Below the pieces are notes generated by a model. It did not search any database. It was not told where the DNA came from and worked only from the letters and a program-made list of their open reading frames with translations. A DNA stretch of 64,000 bases from Alteromonas abrolhosensis (GTDB lineage Bacteria; Pseudomonadota; Gammaproteobacteria; Enterobacterales; Alteromonadaceae): the NCBI RefSeq assembly GCF_001953635.1, contig NZ_MEJH01000003.1:511197-575196 (forward strand). The letters are read 5' to 3'. Positions within the stretch are counted from its first letter, which is position 1. Each line of letters opens with the position of its first letter. Positions 47,488 to 56,534 of this stretch are shown piece by piece. The position numbers and the translations under genes were made by a program.

Positions 47488-48468
47488 ATGTTTTCAAGAA
47501 TTAAAATGAAAGTAGGTCGACTACTCGGCCTCGATGAAATTACGTGGCGCTCGCGTCCCAACGGACTGTACAGTGTTAACTTTCATAGAATTGGAAATAG
47601 TAGTGAGACTGCGTTTGATCCTTGTGTGTACTCATGCACCTCTGAAGAACTCGACCGCCATATCAAATTCTTTAAACAACACTTTGACATCATAAACCCA
47701 AAGACGTTACCTGATCTTTTAGATAGTGATATCAGACCTTCTTCAAGGCTAATGTGTCTTACTTTTGACGATGGTTATATCGATAATTTCAATGATGCAT
47801 TGCCAGTTTTGGAAGCAAATAATGTTAAGGCTAGCTTTTTTATCGCTACTGGCTTAATTGGGAACAGCGTGGTGCCTTGGTGGGATAAAGTTGCTTACCT
47901 AATAAAAAATCACAAACCTCGTAAGTTACATTTGCACGCCTGGCGAGAAGAAGTGATTTTTGAAAACTGCCAAGAGCGTTTTATCCGGAATGTTTTACGA
48001 GCCATAAAAAGCTGTCAATTACCCGCTCAGCAACAAATAAATTTGCTAGAACAAGAATTACTTCATCAAAACGGTTACCCTCCAGCAGAATTCATGGACT
48101 GGCATCACTTAGCAGCACTGATAGACGCAGGTATGGAACTTGGAGCCCATTCTCACAACCATGACATTTTGACAAAACTATCCGCAGACGAGCTTTTCTA
48201 CGAATTGAGCCATTCGAAGACGCTGCTGGAGACAAAGCTAAAATGCGATATTTCTGCATTCTCTTATCCAGTTGGCAACAAGTCTACCTACAACAAAAAA
48301 GTGATTGAGGGATTGAAGAACACTGGATATAAGCTCGCATTTAATTTCCAACCTGGAATAAATACCTCGCCCAGTCAAAATCCTTATGACTTGCACCGAT
48401 TTCCAATAGCGCCAGGCATGTCATTAGACGACCTAAAACGTATGTTCAGCTACGCAAAGAGGTACTAA
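47488..48468 (+). CDS. Polysaccharide deacetylase (NodB domain)
   Basis: 326 residues. The NodB core shows MCLTFDDGYIDN (catalytic Asp and metal Asp), KASFFIATGLIGN, GAHSHNHD (metal-binding His residues) and FSYPVGN. It removes N-acetyl or O-acetyl groups from sugar polymers or lipid-linked sugars. No signal peptide is visible, so cytosolic action on a lipid-linked intermediate is possible. It is 1 base after the NodB-like gene and 1 base before the glycosyltransferase gene. Confidence 0.91.
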   Translation: MFSRIKMKVGRLLGLDEITWRSRPNGLYSVNFHRIGNSSETAFDPCVYSCTSEELDRHIKFFKQHFDIINPKTLPDLLDSDIRPSSRLMCLTFDDGYIDNFNDALPVLEANNVKASFFIATGLIGNSVVPWWDKVAYLIKNHKPRKLHLHAWREEVIFENCQERFIRNVLRAIKSCQLPAQQQINLLEQELLHQNGYPPAEFMDWHHLAALIDAGMELGAHSHNHDILTKLSADELFYELSHSKTLLETKLKCDISAFSYPVGNKSTYNKKVIEGLKNTGYKLAFNFQPGINTSPSQNPYDLHRFPIAPGMSLDDLKRMFSYAKRY

Positions 48469-48469
48469 A

Positions 48470-49513
48470 ATGCGTATATTACATTGCGTAAGTAGCCTGA
48501 AAGTAGGTGGGGCGGAAAAATGCGTAAAGAATCTGGTCAAAGCGCAGTCCGAAAAAGGTCTTGATGTAGAGGTGCTTTCTTTTGGCAACGAGTGTGACGC
48601 ATTTCAGCACGATATCAAGGCCCTTGGAGTAAAGGTTACAAACATCAAAGGCAACATTTTTGTCCGACTTATGAAGACAGTACGAACACTACTGTCCTTC
48701 AGCACTATTCACATTCACTCTCCTGCCGTGATAAAGGCTTTTGCTCCCATTTTTCCCGTACTGATGGCTAAGAGAGTAATCTACACAATTCATGGTGAAG
48801 TCGAGCCGCCTATAAGCTTTGTAAGGGGGTCTCACACACTTGCTCAACTTTATATCAATAAGGTTTTCGGTGTGTCAGAAAGCATCAAGTCTGGCATCAA
48901 TAAGCGCTATGGCTGGAATTCAAACACGGTAACGGTAGTAAATAATGGTGTTTACTGCCCCCCTATTCCACAGGATATCGCACAGCAACCTCTACTTCAT
49001 TTATGTACAGTCTGCCGACTTGTTCCGTTGAAGAATATCACTCAGCTTGTAGAGGAGTTTGGGCGCCGCAATCTTGGTAATCACGCTGTCTTGAATATTT
49101 TTGGTGATGGGCCTGAAAGGTCGAAGATAGAACAGATAGTTGAGAAATATGGATTACAAAGTTCTGTAATTTTACACGGTGAGGTTTTGGATGAAGACCA
49201 GATCTATGCCCAACAAGATTTGCTCTTGATTAACTCTACAACTGAAGGGTTACCCATGTCTCTTCTTGAAGCCATGGCAAGAGGCATCCCGGCCCTATCA
49301 ACGTCTGTGGGACAAATTCCTCTCTTGATAAAGAATAATCACACGGGCTTTGTATACTCTGTTGATGATATTGAGTCTTGGTATTCAATTTTACTTTCGT
49401 TGATAGAAGATCGAAGTAAGTTAAAACAAAATGGACGCCATGCGTTTGCATTCACAAAACAATGCTATGCAATCGATAATGTTTCAGCCATCTATGAAGT
49501 CACGTATAAGTAA
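48470..49513 (+). CDS. Family 4 glycosyltransferase
   Basis: 347 residues with GT-B fold. The N-terminal domain starts MRILHCVSSLKVGGAEKCVKN. The C-terminal domain carries the nucleotide-sugar site HLCTVCRLVPLKNITQLVEE, GDGPERSKIE and the E-x7-E motif in STTEGLPMSLLEAMARGIP. It is a cytosolic glycosyltransferase of the exopolysaccharide operon. Its stop and the next start share a base (TAATG). Confidence 0.92.
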   Translation: MRILHCVSSLKVGGAEKCVKNLVKAQSEKGLDVEVLSFGNECDAFQHDIKALGVKVTNIKGNIFVRLMKTVRTLLSFSTIHIHSPAVIKAFAPIFPVLMAKRVIYTIHGEVEPPISFVRGSHTLAQLYINKVFGVSESIKSGINKRYGWNSNTVTVVNNGVYCPPIPQDIAQQPLLHLCTVCRLVPLKNITQLVEEFGRRNLGNHAVLNIFGDGPERSKIEQIVEKYGLQSSVILHGEVLDEDQIYAQQDLLLINSTTEGLPMSLLEAMARGIPALSTSVGQIPLLIKNNHTGFVYSVDDIESWYSILLSLIEDRSKLKQNGRHAFAFTKQCYAIDNVSAIYEVTYK

Positions 49514-50631
49514 TGAAAAAGCGTATTCTATTTTTTACTAATCTACATCCACTTCCTTGGCAACCCACACGGGCAACGTATAATTACGAGGAAATACGCA
49601 ACCTAAAGGCGCATGCAAACGTGAGGGTGCTCATGCCTGTACCTTGGTTTACATGGTTCAAGCAAGTCGTATTGAAAGGCTATAGAAGTCCCGAAGGCTT
49701 TTGTTTGTTTCCTTTTTTCTATGTGCCCAAAATACTCACATCTTTTCACCCGCTTTTTCTTTTAATTTCTCTGATTATCAGTGTGAAGCCACTAATCTGG
49801 CTAGCAAAAAGTGAAAATGTAATTGCAAGTTGGGCCTATGCAGAGGCAGTCGTTGCGGCGTTTGGCAAAGCGCTATTTAAATATAAATTAGTAATTGAGT
49901 GCTTAGGTAGCGATGTGAATGCTCTTATGCAACAGCCCCTGCATAAGAGACAGATGTGCTGGGCATTTAGGAAGAGTACGGCAGTTACAACTAAAAGTGT
50001 CGCTCTAGCTAATGCAGTGAAGCAGCATGTGCCAGATGTAAATCCTCATGTTATCTATAATGGGGTTGATTTTGACGTTTTTGCGCTCAGACAGACAGAG
50101 CCTTTCTCTTCCCCATCTAACCACTTTTTATTTGTCGGCTCACTCATTGCTACAAAAGGGGTATTCGAACTAGTTGAAGGCTTTGAAGAAGCGCTTAATC
50201 TAAACCCTCGCATGACGCTAAGGATTGCTGGGGAAGGCGCAAGCAGAGACGCCCTAATGAAGATAGTAAGTGCTAAATCACTCACAAAGGCCGTTACATT
50301 TTTAGGTGCTATCCCTCATCAGTCACTGGTAAAAGAACTTCATCAATCAGACGCACTTATTTTGCCTAGCTATAGAGAAGGTGTACCAAACGTTATTATG
50401 GAAGCGTTAGCAACAGGAACTCCAGTTATCGCTACAGATGTCGGAGGTATTTCAGAGGTTCTCATACCTGAGGTGGGAGGTATATTCATTAACCCTCAGT
50501 GCGCTCACTCGGTTACCCAAGCACTGCTGACCTTGCCTAAGTCTACATGGATCAAAGAAAAAATAAGGAATTCTATCTCCAAGTACACGTGGGATAACTC
50601 AGCAAAACAGATTATGTCTCTTTTTCGCTAA
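49513..50631 (+). CDS. Family 4 glycosyltransferase
   Basis: 372 residues with GT-B fold. It has FFTNLHPLPWQPTRATYNYEE at the N-terminus, ECLGSDVNALM in the linker region, FLFVGSLIATKGVFELVEGF and REGVPNVIMEALATGTPVIATDVGG with the E-x7-E pair. It resembles enzymes that extend capsule or teichuronic-type chains. It is the last gene of the 43.7-50.6 kb operon. Confidence 0.92.
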   Translation: MKKRILFFTNLHPLPWQPTRATYNYEEIRNLKAHANVRVLMPVPWFTWFKQVVLKGYRSPEGFCLFPFFYVPKILTSFHPLFLLISLIISVKPLIWLAKSENVIASWAYAEAVVAAFGKALFKYKLVIECLGSDVNALMQQPLHKRQMCWAFRKSTAVTTKSVALANAVKQHVPDVNPHVIYNGVDFDVFALRQTEPFSSPSNHFLFVGSLIATKGVFELVEGFEEALNLNPRMTLRIAGEGASRDALMKIVSAKSLTKAVTFLGAIPHQSLVKELHQSDALILPSYREGVPNVIMEALATGTPVIATDVGGISEVLIPEVGGIFINPQCAHSVTQALLTLPKSTWIKEKIRNSISKYTWDNSAKQIMSLFR

Positions 50632-50709
50632 CTGGATATCGGATATATCTATTCAGATAACGCGCGGTGTCTCTCAAAAGACAGAGTCACACCCTATCAC
50701 TTGGAGGGA

Positions 50710-50750
50710 AGGCTTTTGGGTAGTGAACTACCCAAGCCTACTCATTTTTC
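50710..50750 (+). terminator. Hairpin after the glycosyltransferase operon
   Basis: AGGC-(TT bulge)-TTGGGTAG, loop TGAA, CTACCCAA-GCCT, followed by ACTCATTTTTC. The stem is good and the U-tract starts four bases late. It probably ends the rightward operon. The 216 bases between this operon and the flippase stop contain no gene. Confidence 0.6.
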
Positions 50751-50847
50751 ATGATTGAGGGTAAGCACTAAATTTTTCCATCTTATCCCCAAAAGAAGTC
50801 TACCCGAACAGACAACACGCCAAATGCAAAAGAATTGCATAAACTGC

Positions 50848-52287
50848 CTACGTTTTAGCTATTTTTCCTCTGAACATCTCTACTAGTTCTTTTAAGTATC
50901 CACGTGAGAAAATCCAGATGAGACCCAAATAGATGAGCGCTCCTGCTATCACCTGTATAGCCAAAGTGATAAGTGGATGGACTAAGTCAATATAGTGCCC
51001 TATTAGTAAACACGCTACCGCCATAACACCACCGTACAGGTGCACTTTATATATGCTGCCAAGATAGTGCCTAAAACTTATATTAAGTGCTCTACAAGAA
51101 CGGTAAGTCGCAAGAAAGAAGGCAAAACCAAAAGCAGCTAACCAGGATATGGCGATACCTACCCCACCAAATTGAGCGCCTACAAAAAAGCTTGGTATGA
51201 GAATAAGGCCATACAGAAGCGTATTGGAGAGAACCACCTTCATATGGCCGGTCGCTTTCATAAGTGGGCTGAAGAGTTGCTGTAAACTTTTAATAGGCAT
51301 AGAAATACAATAAACCGCTATGACCATTGCAGCGTCACTCCACTTTTCTCCAAAAACAGTTGGGATAAGTACAAACGCAGTTCCCCCCATCCCCCAGAAT
51401 ACAGGAACGAAAATCAACGCGCTGATACGCTGAGTTTTGAGGAAATACCATTCTAACGATGCAGGTTCATCTTGGATCTTCGCATATACCGGTAGCGCGA
51501 TTTGTCGGAGCATAGGCAGTACTTTAGCCGCGGGCATCATCGCCAACACTACCGCGAATTGATAAATTCCTAACTCAGTAATGCTCAGAAAGACGCCTGC
51601 GATAGCAACATCTACGTTAAAAATGATATAGCCTAATGCTGACTGAGTAGCAGCGCGCCACGCAAATTCGTATGTATTCTTAATTCTTTCAGTAAACTTT
51701 TTAGGCCAAATCCAAGAGGGTGATCTGAATAAGTATCCAACTTGCTTAAGAATCTCTGTGAGCACCACGCCAAATACAATAGACCAATAACCATAACCCA
51801 ACCAAGCCAAAGTAACGGTGGCCAATGCTCCTATAGACTCTGCAATGGCATCTACCATAGCAAGTTTTTTAAACAGCATTTCTCTATTTAGCAGAGTACT
51901 TGGAATAAAACCTATTAGTGAAATGATAAAAGTTAGTGAGGTGACCCTTATAACATCTTCAAGTCTCGCGTCTCCATAGAATGTCGCTAACGGCTCCGCG
52001 AGTATTTGCAAAAGGATGAAGAGCAGAAAGTGTGCAATTATTGATAAAGTGAAGAACTCCCCTACCAGGTGGTCATCGATATTTTTTTCTCTGATAAGCG
52101 CAGGGGCAATACCGCCTCGGCTAAATGACCATGAAAGCGCCATAAAAAATGTTGAGAGTGCTATTACTGCATAATCTTCTGGAAACAAAAATTGCAGGGT
52201 AAAGATGGTGGTAACCCATCTTACAGATTGACCTATAGCCTTACCAAAAGCGACCCATTTAAGGGAGTGGAGTACGGTTTCTCTCAT
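50848..52287 (-). CDS. Polysaccharide flippase (Wzx/WzxC type, MOP superfamily)
   Basis: 479 residues with about 12 to 14 membrane segments. The early FSRGGIAPALIREKNIDDHLVGEFF and LLNREMLFKKLAMVDAIAES segments match WzxC/MOP lipopolysaccharide flippases. It should flip lipid-linked repeat units across the inner membrane for the Wzy-like polymerase at 58412-59758. It is the only flippase candidate in the window. It is transcribed alone on the minus strand, divergent from the sulfotransferase gene. Confidence 0.93.
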   Translation of the reverse strand: MRETVLHSLKWVAFGKAIGQSVRWVTTIFTLQFLFPEDYAVIALSTFFMALSWSFSRGGIAPALIREKNIDDHLVGEFFTLSIIAHFLLFILLQILAEPLATFYGDARLEDVIRVTSLTFIISLIGFIPSTLLNREMLFKKLAMVDAIAESIGALATVTLAWLGYGYWSIVFGVVLTEILKQVGYLFRSPSWIWPKKFTERIKNTYEFAWRAATQSALGYIIFNVDVAIAGVFLSITELGIYQFAVVLAMMPAAKVLPMLRQIALPVYAKIQDEPASLEWYFLKTQRISALIFVPVFWGMGGTAFVLIPTVFGEKWSDAAMVIAVYCISMPIKSLQQLFSPLMKATGHMKVVLSNTLLYGLILIPSFFVGAQFGGVGIAISWLAAFGFAFFLATYRSCRALNISFRHYLGSIYKVHLYGGVMAVACLLIGHYIDLVHPLITLAIQVIAGALIYLGLIWIFSRGYLKELVEMFRGKIAKT

Positions 52288-52495
52288 TGCACCTTCTCGG
52301 TTGAAAAATACGTTTAGCTCAAACTAGATGAACGAATTCATTATCGAGTTACAACATTCGAACTGACAGATAAAAATTACACGAAGATGCTTCAACCTTA
52401 TTTTACTTAGCCAGATACAACTGTATGATATTGAAATTATTCTTTCATATTGATGCATGTGAGTACATCAATTTATAACGAGTGAGACTTTTTAA

Positions 52496-53344
52496 ATGCA
52501 AAATGGAAAGGCAAGGTATACGTATCTTGTTGGGGCTGCGAAGTCGGGAACTACAAAACTTGCAGATCTTCTTGATTTACACCCCGATGTGTCGCTCGCT
52601 AAAGGAAAAGAGCCTGATACTTTCGCAATTCATGAAGTAAATGAAAGTAGCCTGCAACAGTACGATGCACTATTCGATAGTACGTCCTCGGTTAGGGTTG
52701 ATGCGTCAACATCTTATACCGAAACATCCGAAACTGTGGACATTGCTAATCGACTCTTTAAGGTTGATCCATCTGCTAAGATTATTTATCTAGTAAGAGA
52801 TCCGGCAAAGCGTGCCTGGTCGTCGTATTGGCACTATATTAGAAACGGTGTAGAAAGAGGTGAGCCTTTAGAGGCTATCTCATCGCCCACTTCACCTCAC
52901 TTTAATGGCTCGTGTTACTATCAGCAATTAAGCGCAATAGCGGAAGTATTTCCTAAAACACAGATTCGGGTTTTGTTCTTTGAAGATTTTGTGAAGAATA
53001 CTGATGACGTGTTTCAGCAATTGCTCACTTTTCTCTCACTTTCCCCTGTTGATATGCAGCAAGGCGAAACAGAAAAAACTAAAAATAAATCTTACCAGTG
53101 GCGTGGAGCAGCTAGCGTGCTAAAACATGTTAATCCCGTGCATATACAAAAAGTCACTAAGTTTCTAAAGAGAGTTTTACCAGGCCAGATTATCGCCAGT
53201 ATAAAGAACTCTGCTACAAAACCTGTACCCTCACTAGATGAGAAAACTTACGCCCAATTAAACGTGCTTTTCGAGGAAGATTTTTGTAAATTGCAAAGTG
53301 AATTCGCAGACTGTTTCCTAGTCAGTCAACATTGGAAAAAGTAG
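52496..53344 (+). CDS. PAPS-dependent sulfotransferase
   Basis: 282 residues. The 5'-phosphosulfate loop is YLVGAAKSGTTKLADLL (about 10-26) and the 3'-phosphate motif is IIYLVRDPAKRAWSSYWHY (about 95-113). These are the two PAPS-binding elements of the sulfotransferase-1/3 type family. It should transfer sulfate to a sugar hydroxyl or amine of the polysaccharide. It is the first of two sulfotransferase-like genes in this locus and is followed by a hexapeptide acetyltransferase. Confidence 0.9.
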   Translation: MQNGKARYTYLVGAAKSGTTKLADLLDLHPDVSLAKGKEPDTFAIHEVNESSLQQYDALFDSTSSVRVDASTSYTETSETVDIANRLFKVDPSAKIIYLVRDPAKRAWSSYWHYIRNGVERGEPLEAISSPTSPHFNGSCYYQQLSAIAEVFPKTQIRVLFFEDFVKNTDDVFQQLLTFLSLSPVDMQQGETEKTKNKSYQWRGAASVLKHVNPVHIQKVTKFLKRVLPGQIIASIKNSATKPVPSLDEKTYAQLNVLFEEDFCKLQSEFADCFLVSQHWKK

Positions 53345-53428
53345 GTTTAGTACGTCGGGTTCTACTGACAATAAATTAGGTACTGAAGTGCGTACTTACT
53401 CAAATTGAGTAAACGTAGAGGAAGCCAA

Positions 53429-53965
53429 ATGATTAGAAAAATTTTGAGAAAATTGCGACCGGTGAACCCTGTAAACGTAGCAATTCAAAATGGCGCTAAA
53501 ATTGGTAAGCATTTTAATATGTTGCGCGGTGTAATTATTGATCCGGATCACGCTTGGCACATTACCATAGGCGATAATGTAACCTTGGCTCCAAATGTTC
53601 ATATTCTCGCTCATGACGCCAGTACAAAACACGAATTAGGGTATACACGCTTAGCAAAGGTATCTATTGGAAATAAGGTATTTATCGGGGCAGGAAGTAT
53701 CGTATTACCAGGTGTTACGATAGGTGATAGGGTCATTATTGGTGCTGGCAGTGTTGTAAGCTCCGACGTGCCTTCAAATAGCGTTTTCGGAGGCGTGCCC
53801 GCTCGCCACATTTGCTCTTATGATGCGTATATTGAAAAAAGGCGTGCGGAAATGGAAAACTCTCCCATTTTCGGTGCTGAATATACGGCGGAAAATAATA
53901 TTCCCTCTCACCTTAAAGCGTCTATGAATAAAGACATGGAGAAAGGCGTAGGTTACGTTGTCTAG
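53429..53965 (+). CDS. Hexapeptide-repeat acetyltransferase
   Basis: 178 residues from the ATG at 53429, which has AGAGGAAG upstream; a TTG eight codons earlier has none. Left-handed beta-helix repeats fill about 35-140: NVTLAPNVHILAHDAS, KVFIGAGSIVLPGVTIGD and RVIIGAGSVVSSDVP. It belongs to the WbbJ/LacA/NodL-like O-acetyltransferases and probably acetylates a sugar of the exopolysaccharide. The stop codon and the stop of the convergent beta-helix gene share the palindrome CTAG. Confidence 0.91.
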   Translation: MIRKILRKLRPVNPVNVAIQNGAKIGKHFNMLRGVIIDPDHAWHITIGDNVTLAPNVHILAHDASTKHELGYTRLAKVSIGNKVFIGAGSIVLPGVTIGDRVIIGAGSVVSSDVPSNSVFGGVPARHICSYDAYIEKRRAEMENSPIFGAEYTAENNIPSHLKASMNKDMEKGVGYVV

Positions 53966-55545
53966 TTCAACCCTATGTCACCGACATATTCTTTGGGGAT
54001 GGGACGATTTGAATTGAGGATATCTCTTGATAACTGTAAAGGCTCAAGATTACGGTTTTTCTCTATTTCAACTAAACTTTGATCAGCTTTGCTGCTGCGC
54101 TCTAGCGTAGTTAGCAGAGTAACAGATTGATTAACTGTATTACCAATAACAGAAATTTTCGCCTTACCCTTTACCCAGTCCGTATTGTTTAACTCATCCT
54201 GCACGAAAGTAATAGGGGCTGTCTCTCCTGTATACGCTACAGAATTATTCAATACGTTTAATTCACCAAGTCCCTGAAAAGTTCTAATAAGCGGAAACGA
54301 AAAGCCCGAACCAATTATAAATAAATTATTTTTAAACGATACGCTTCCTCTGGATGGTCCCTTACCGTCGCCTCCAACTCTGCTCCCTAAGCCGTATCGA
54401 TTGTGAATAAGGAAATTATTTTGCACAACGTATTCTTGACCCGTAAAATCATAGTGCCCATCATAACCAATTAACTCAAGCACATAACGGGCTTGATTAT
54501 CGTTGCCGGCTTCTATCCAGTTATTGTGAATGAGGCTTTTTTCGTATCTGGACTTTACGTTGTTTCCTTGATTATCGTGTATGAAGTTATGCGCTAAAAC
54601 TAGCTGCGCTTGAGGAAAAGTATGGGGGTCGCTTGCCACATAAATAGGGTGGCCCCACTTTTTACCCGCTTCTCTCCCACCGCTTTCAGTTATTTCCGAG
54701 TGAGCAATCGTCAAACTGCCAGCATTATAGTCCGTTCCCATCACTCCGATATGACACCCTTTTATAAGTACTTGCTTCAACACCGTACCGTGGGATTCAT
54801 TTCGAAAACATACTGCAGCATCTTGAATTACAATGTTTTCAACTACCCAGAAATGGGATGAACGTAAACCAACTGCCCAGCCAAAACGGGGCACCCCACC
54901 ACTTATGATCGGACGCTCATTAGCACTTTCTGCATTGGAAGTCAGAGTAATTGGATGCTCCTTACTTCCCGAAACAAATTTAATTTCGAATGGCTCAAAA
55001 ACTTCAGCTTTATTCAGTACAATTGTATCTCCACTGCGTACTTTCGCCAGAACTTGAGATACTTGAGTAAAGCGTTTGTCTGAACCTACATACCACGTGG
55101 TAGGGAGTGTATTACTGTTGTCAGTTTGAACTTGCCAAGCAATTCGTAAAACGTCTCGTCGCATAGTTTTATCAGTTTCAAAAAACTCAAGACGAGTTAC
55201 CTTGTGGTCATTGTGTTTTGCGGGTGCTAAAAGCTTTATACGCAACACGTCATTATCGAATATTTGTAACGTCTTGCCTGTTGTAAAGGGACCACCGTTG
55301 ACAGATAAATCGTAATGCTTAGGCGTTATCTCAAGAGGTTTAGTACCAATACCCGTGAGTTTAATGCAGGCATCTAGTGTATCTCCGGGAGGAACAGATA
55401 GTGATGCTGGCATCGCAGCATAGTGCCTTACTCCCCATTGATACACTGCAATATTTTTTTCTATACAGTCACCTTCCGAGGCTATTGCGCAATGAGCGCT
55501 CAATAGCACTACGAAAAAGAATATTGTATTGTAAAAACGTTGCAT
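53962..55545 (-). CDS. Exported right-handed parallel beta-helix protein
   Basis: 527 residues. The signal peptide (about 1-22, ending CAIA) is followed by a beta-sandwich-like N-terminal part and then a right-handed beta-helix (about 190-500), with repeating asparagines and short hydrophobic strands (VVENIVIQDAAVCFRN, LIHNNWIEAGNDNQ, YVVQNNFLIHNRYG). The fold is shared by polysaccharide lyases, alginate epimerases and surface-binding proteins. No catalytic set can be assigned. Next to sulfotransferases, it could trim or bind the sulfated polysaccharide; that is inference. It begins 56 bases after the GT2 gene and probably belongs to the minus-strand operon. Confidence 0.85.
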   Translation of the reverse strand: MQRFYNTIFFFVVLLSAHCAIASEGDCIEKNIAVYQWGVRHYAAMPASLSVPPGDTLDACIKLTGIGTKPLEITPKHYDLSVNGGPFTTGKTLQIFDNDVLRIKLLAPAKHNDHKVTRLEFFETDKTMRRDVLRIAWQVQTDNSNTLPTTWYVGSDKRFTQVSQVLAKVRSGDTIVLNKAEVFEPFEIKFVSGSKEHPITLTSNAESANERPIISGGVPRFGWAVGLRSSHFWVVENIVIQDAAVCFRNESHGTVLKQVLIKGCHIGVMGTDYNAGSLTIAHSEITESGGREAGKKWGHPIYVASDPHTFPQAQLVLAHNFIHDNQGNNVKSRYEKSLIHNNWIEAGNDNQARYVLELIGYDGHYDFTGQEYVVQNNFLIHNRYGLGSRVGGDGKGPSRGSVSFKNNLFIIGSGFSFPLIRTFQGLGELNVLNNSVAYTGETAPITFVQDELNNTDWVKGKAKISVIGNTVNQSVTLLTTLERSSKADQSLVEIEKNRNLEPLQLSRDILNSNRPIPKEYVGDIGLN

Positions 55546-55601
55546 AAAGAGCCTCGTAAACTTTAACCGCTATTTCGTTATCATAAAATCACAGTGCGGA
55601 A

Positions 55602-56534
55602 TTATTTACCATGAATCACTTTATATTCTTCATGTTTGATACCGAAAAAGCCGGCAACTGAACCAGCCGCAGAACAAAGTCTAAACAGGCCGTCTACTAA
55701 CTTTGTTTTGTTCAGTGTAACGATGCCCTGTACGAAACTCAAAAGGCTTCGCCCCAATCTGACCATGGTCATGAAGGTAACCCGAACTAGCGCTTTGATA
55801 TACGTTTCTTCAAAAAGGTGAGATCGCGTATATCCTATACCGGAACGAAATCCCCTTCTGCAAAACCACTTAACTGTTGCTCTACTCTTAGGAAATTCTT
55901 CGTGTACAGGAGCCTCTGTGTACACGCAACGAAACCCAAGATGATTACACCTTAATGCAAAGTGATAATCACTGGCTCCCGTCATGGCAAAACGCTTATC
56001 AAAACAGGGAACTGTAGCTTCGAGAACGTTTTTTGAAAGCAGTAAGTTATTGGTATAAAACACTGGTACTTGCTCGCCTTCACTGTAAGGATTTTTTCCG
56101 TAAATGAGGTTAACAGCCCAATCAGGGGTGCCACTCTCTCCAACTGAAACAACCCGACTGGTCACAATATCGCAGTTATATCGCTCAGATGCTTCGAGCA
56201 ACGTGTTAATCCAATTATCTTGCTCTAACCACTCGTCGTCATCTATAAACGCTAAAAAGTCAGCATCTAATGACTGACATAGGGAAACGCATTTATTTCT
56301 TGCAAACACTATCCCAGGCTCAGGCTCGATATCGTAAAGAAGGTTAATTGATGCATTTGAAACTTTTTTTGATTCAACCACTTTTCGGGTTTTGTCGTCA
56401 TTTGCATTATCAACGACGGCAATTGTGATTTTTATTTCCTCTCGCACTTTTTGTTTGAGTAGACTATCGAGGAGTCGAGACAGCCATTCAGGCCTTCTAC
56501 AAGTTATAACCCCCACAACGACGTGTCTCATCAC
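55602..56534 (-). CDS. Family 2 glycosyltransferase
   Basis: 310 residues. The GT-A domain shows VVVGVITCRRPEWLSRLLDSL, AVVDNANDDKT, NKCVSLCQSLDADFLAFIDDDEW (DxD), a GASDYHFALRC motif and VYTEAPVHEEFPKSRAT. The N-terminal CRRPEWL is typical of rhamnosyltransferase-like GT2 enzymes. A short hydrophobic region lies near the C-terminus. Its ATG overlaps the stop of the sulfotransferase gene (ATGA). Confidence 0.9.
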   Translation of the reverse strand: MMRHVVVGVITCRRPEWLSRLLDSLLKQKVREEIKITIAVVDNANDDKTRKVVESKKVSNASINLLYDIEPEPGIVFARNKCVSLCQSLDADFLAFIDDDEWLEQDNWINTLLEASERYNCDIVTSRVVSVGESGTPDWAVNLIYGKNPYSEGEQVPVFYTNNLLLSKNVLEATVPCFDKRFAMTGASDYHFALRCNHLGFRCVYTEAPVHEEFPKSRATVKWFCRRGFRSGIGYTRSHLFEETYIKALVRVTFMTMVRLGRSLLSFVQGIVTLNKTKLVDGLFRLCSAAGSVAGFFGIKHEEYKVIHGK

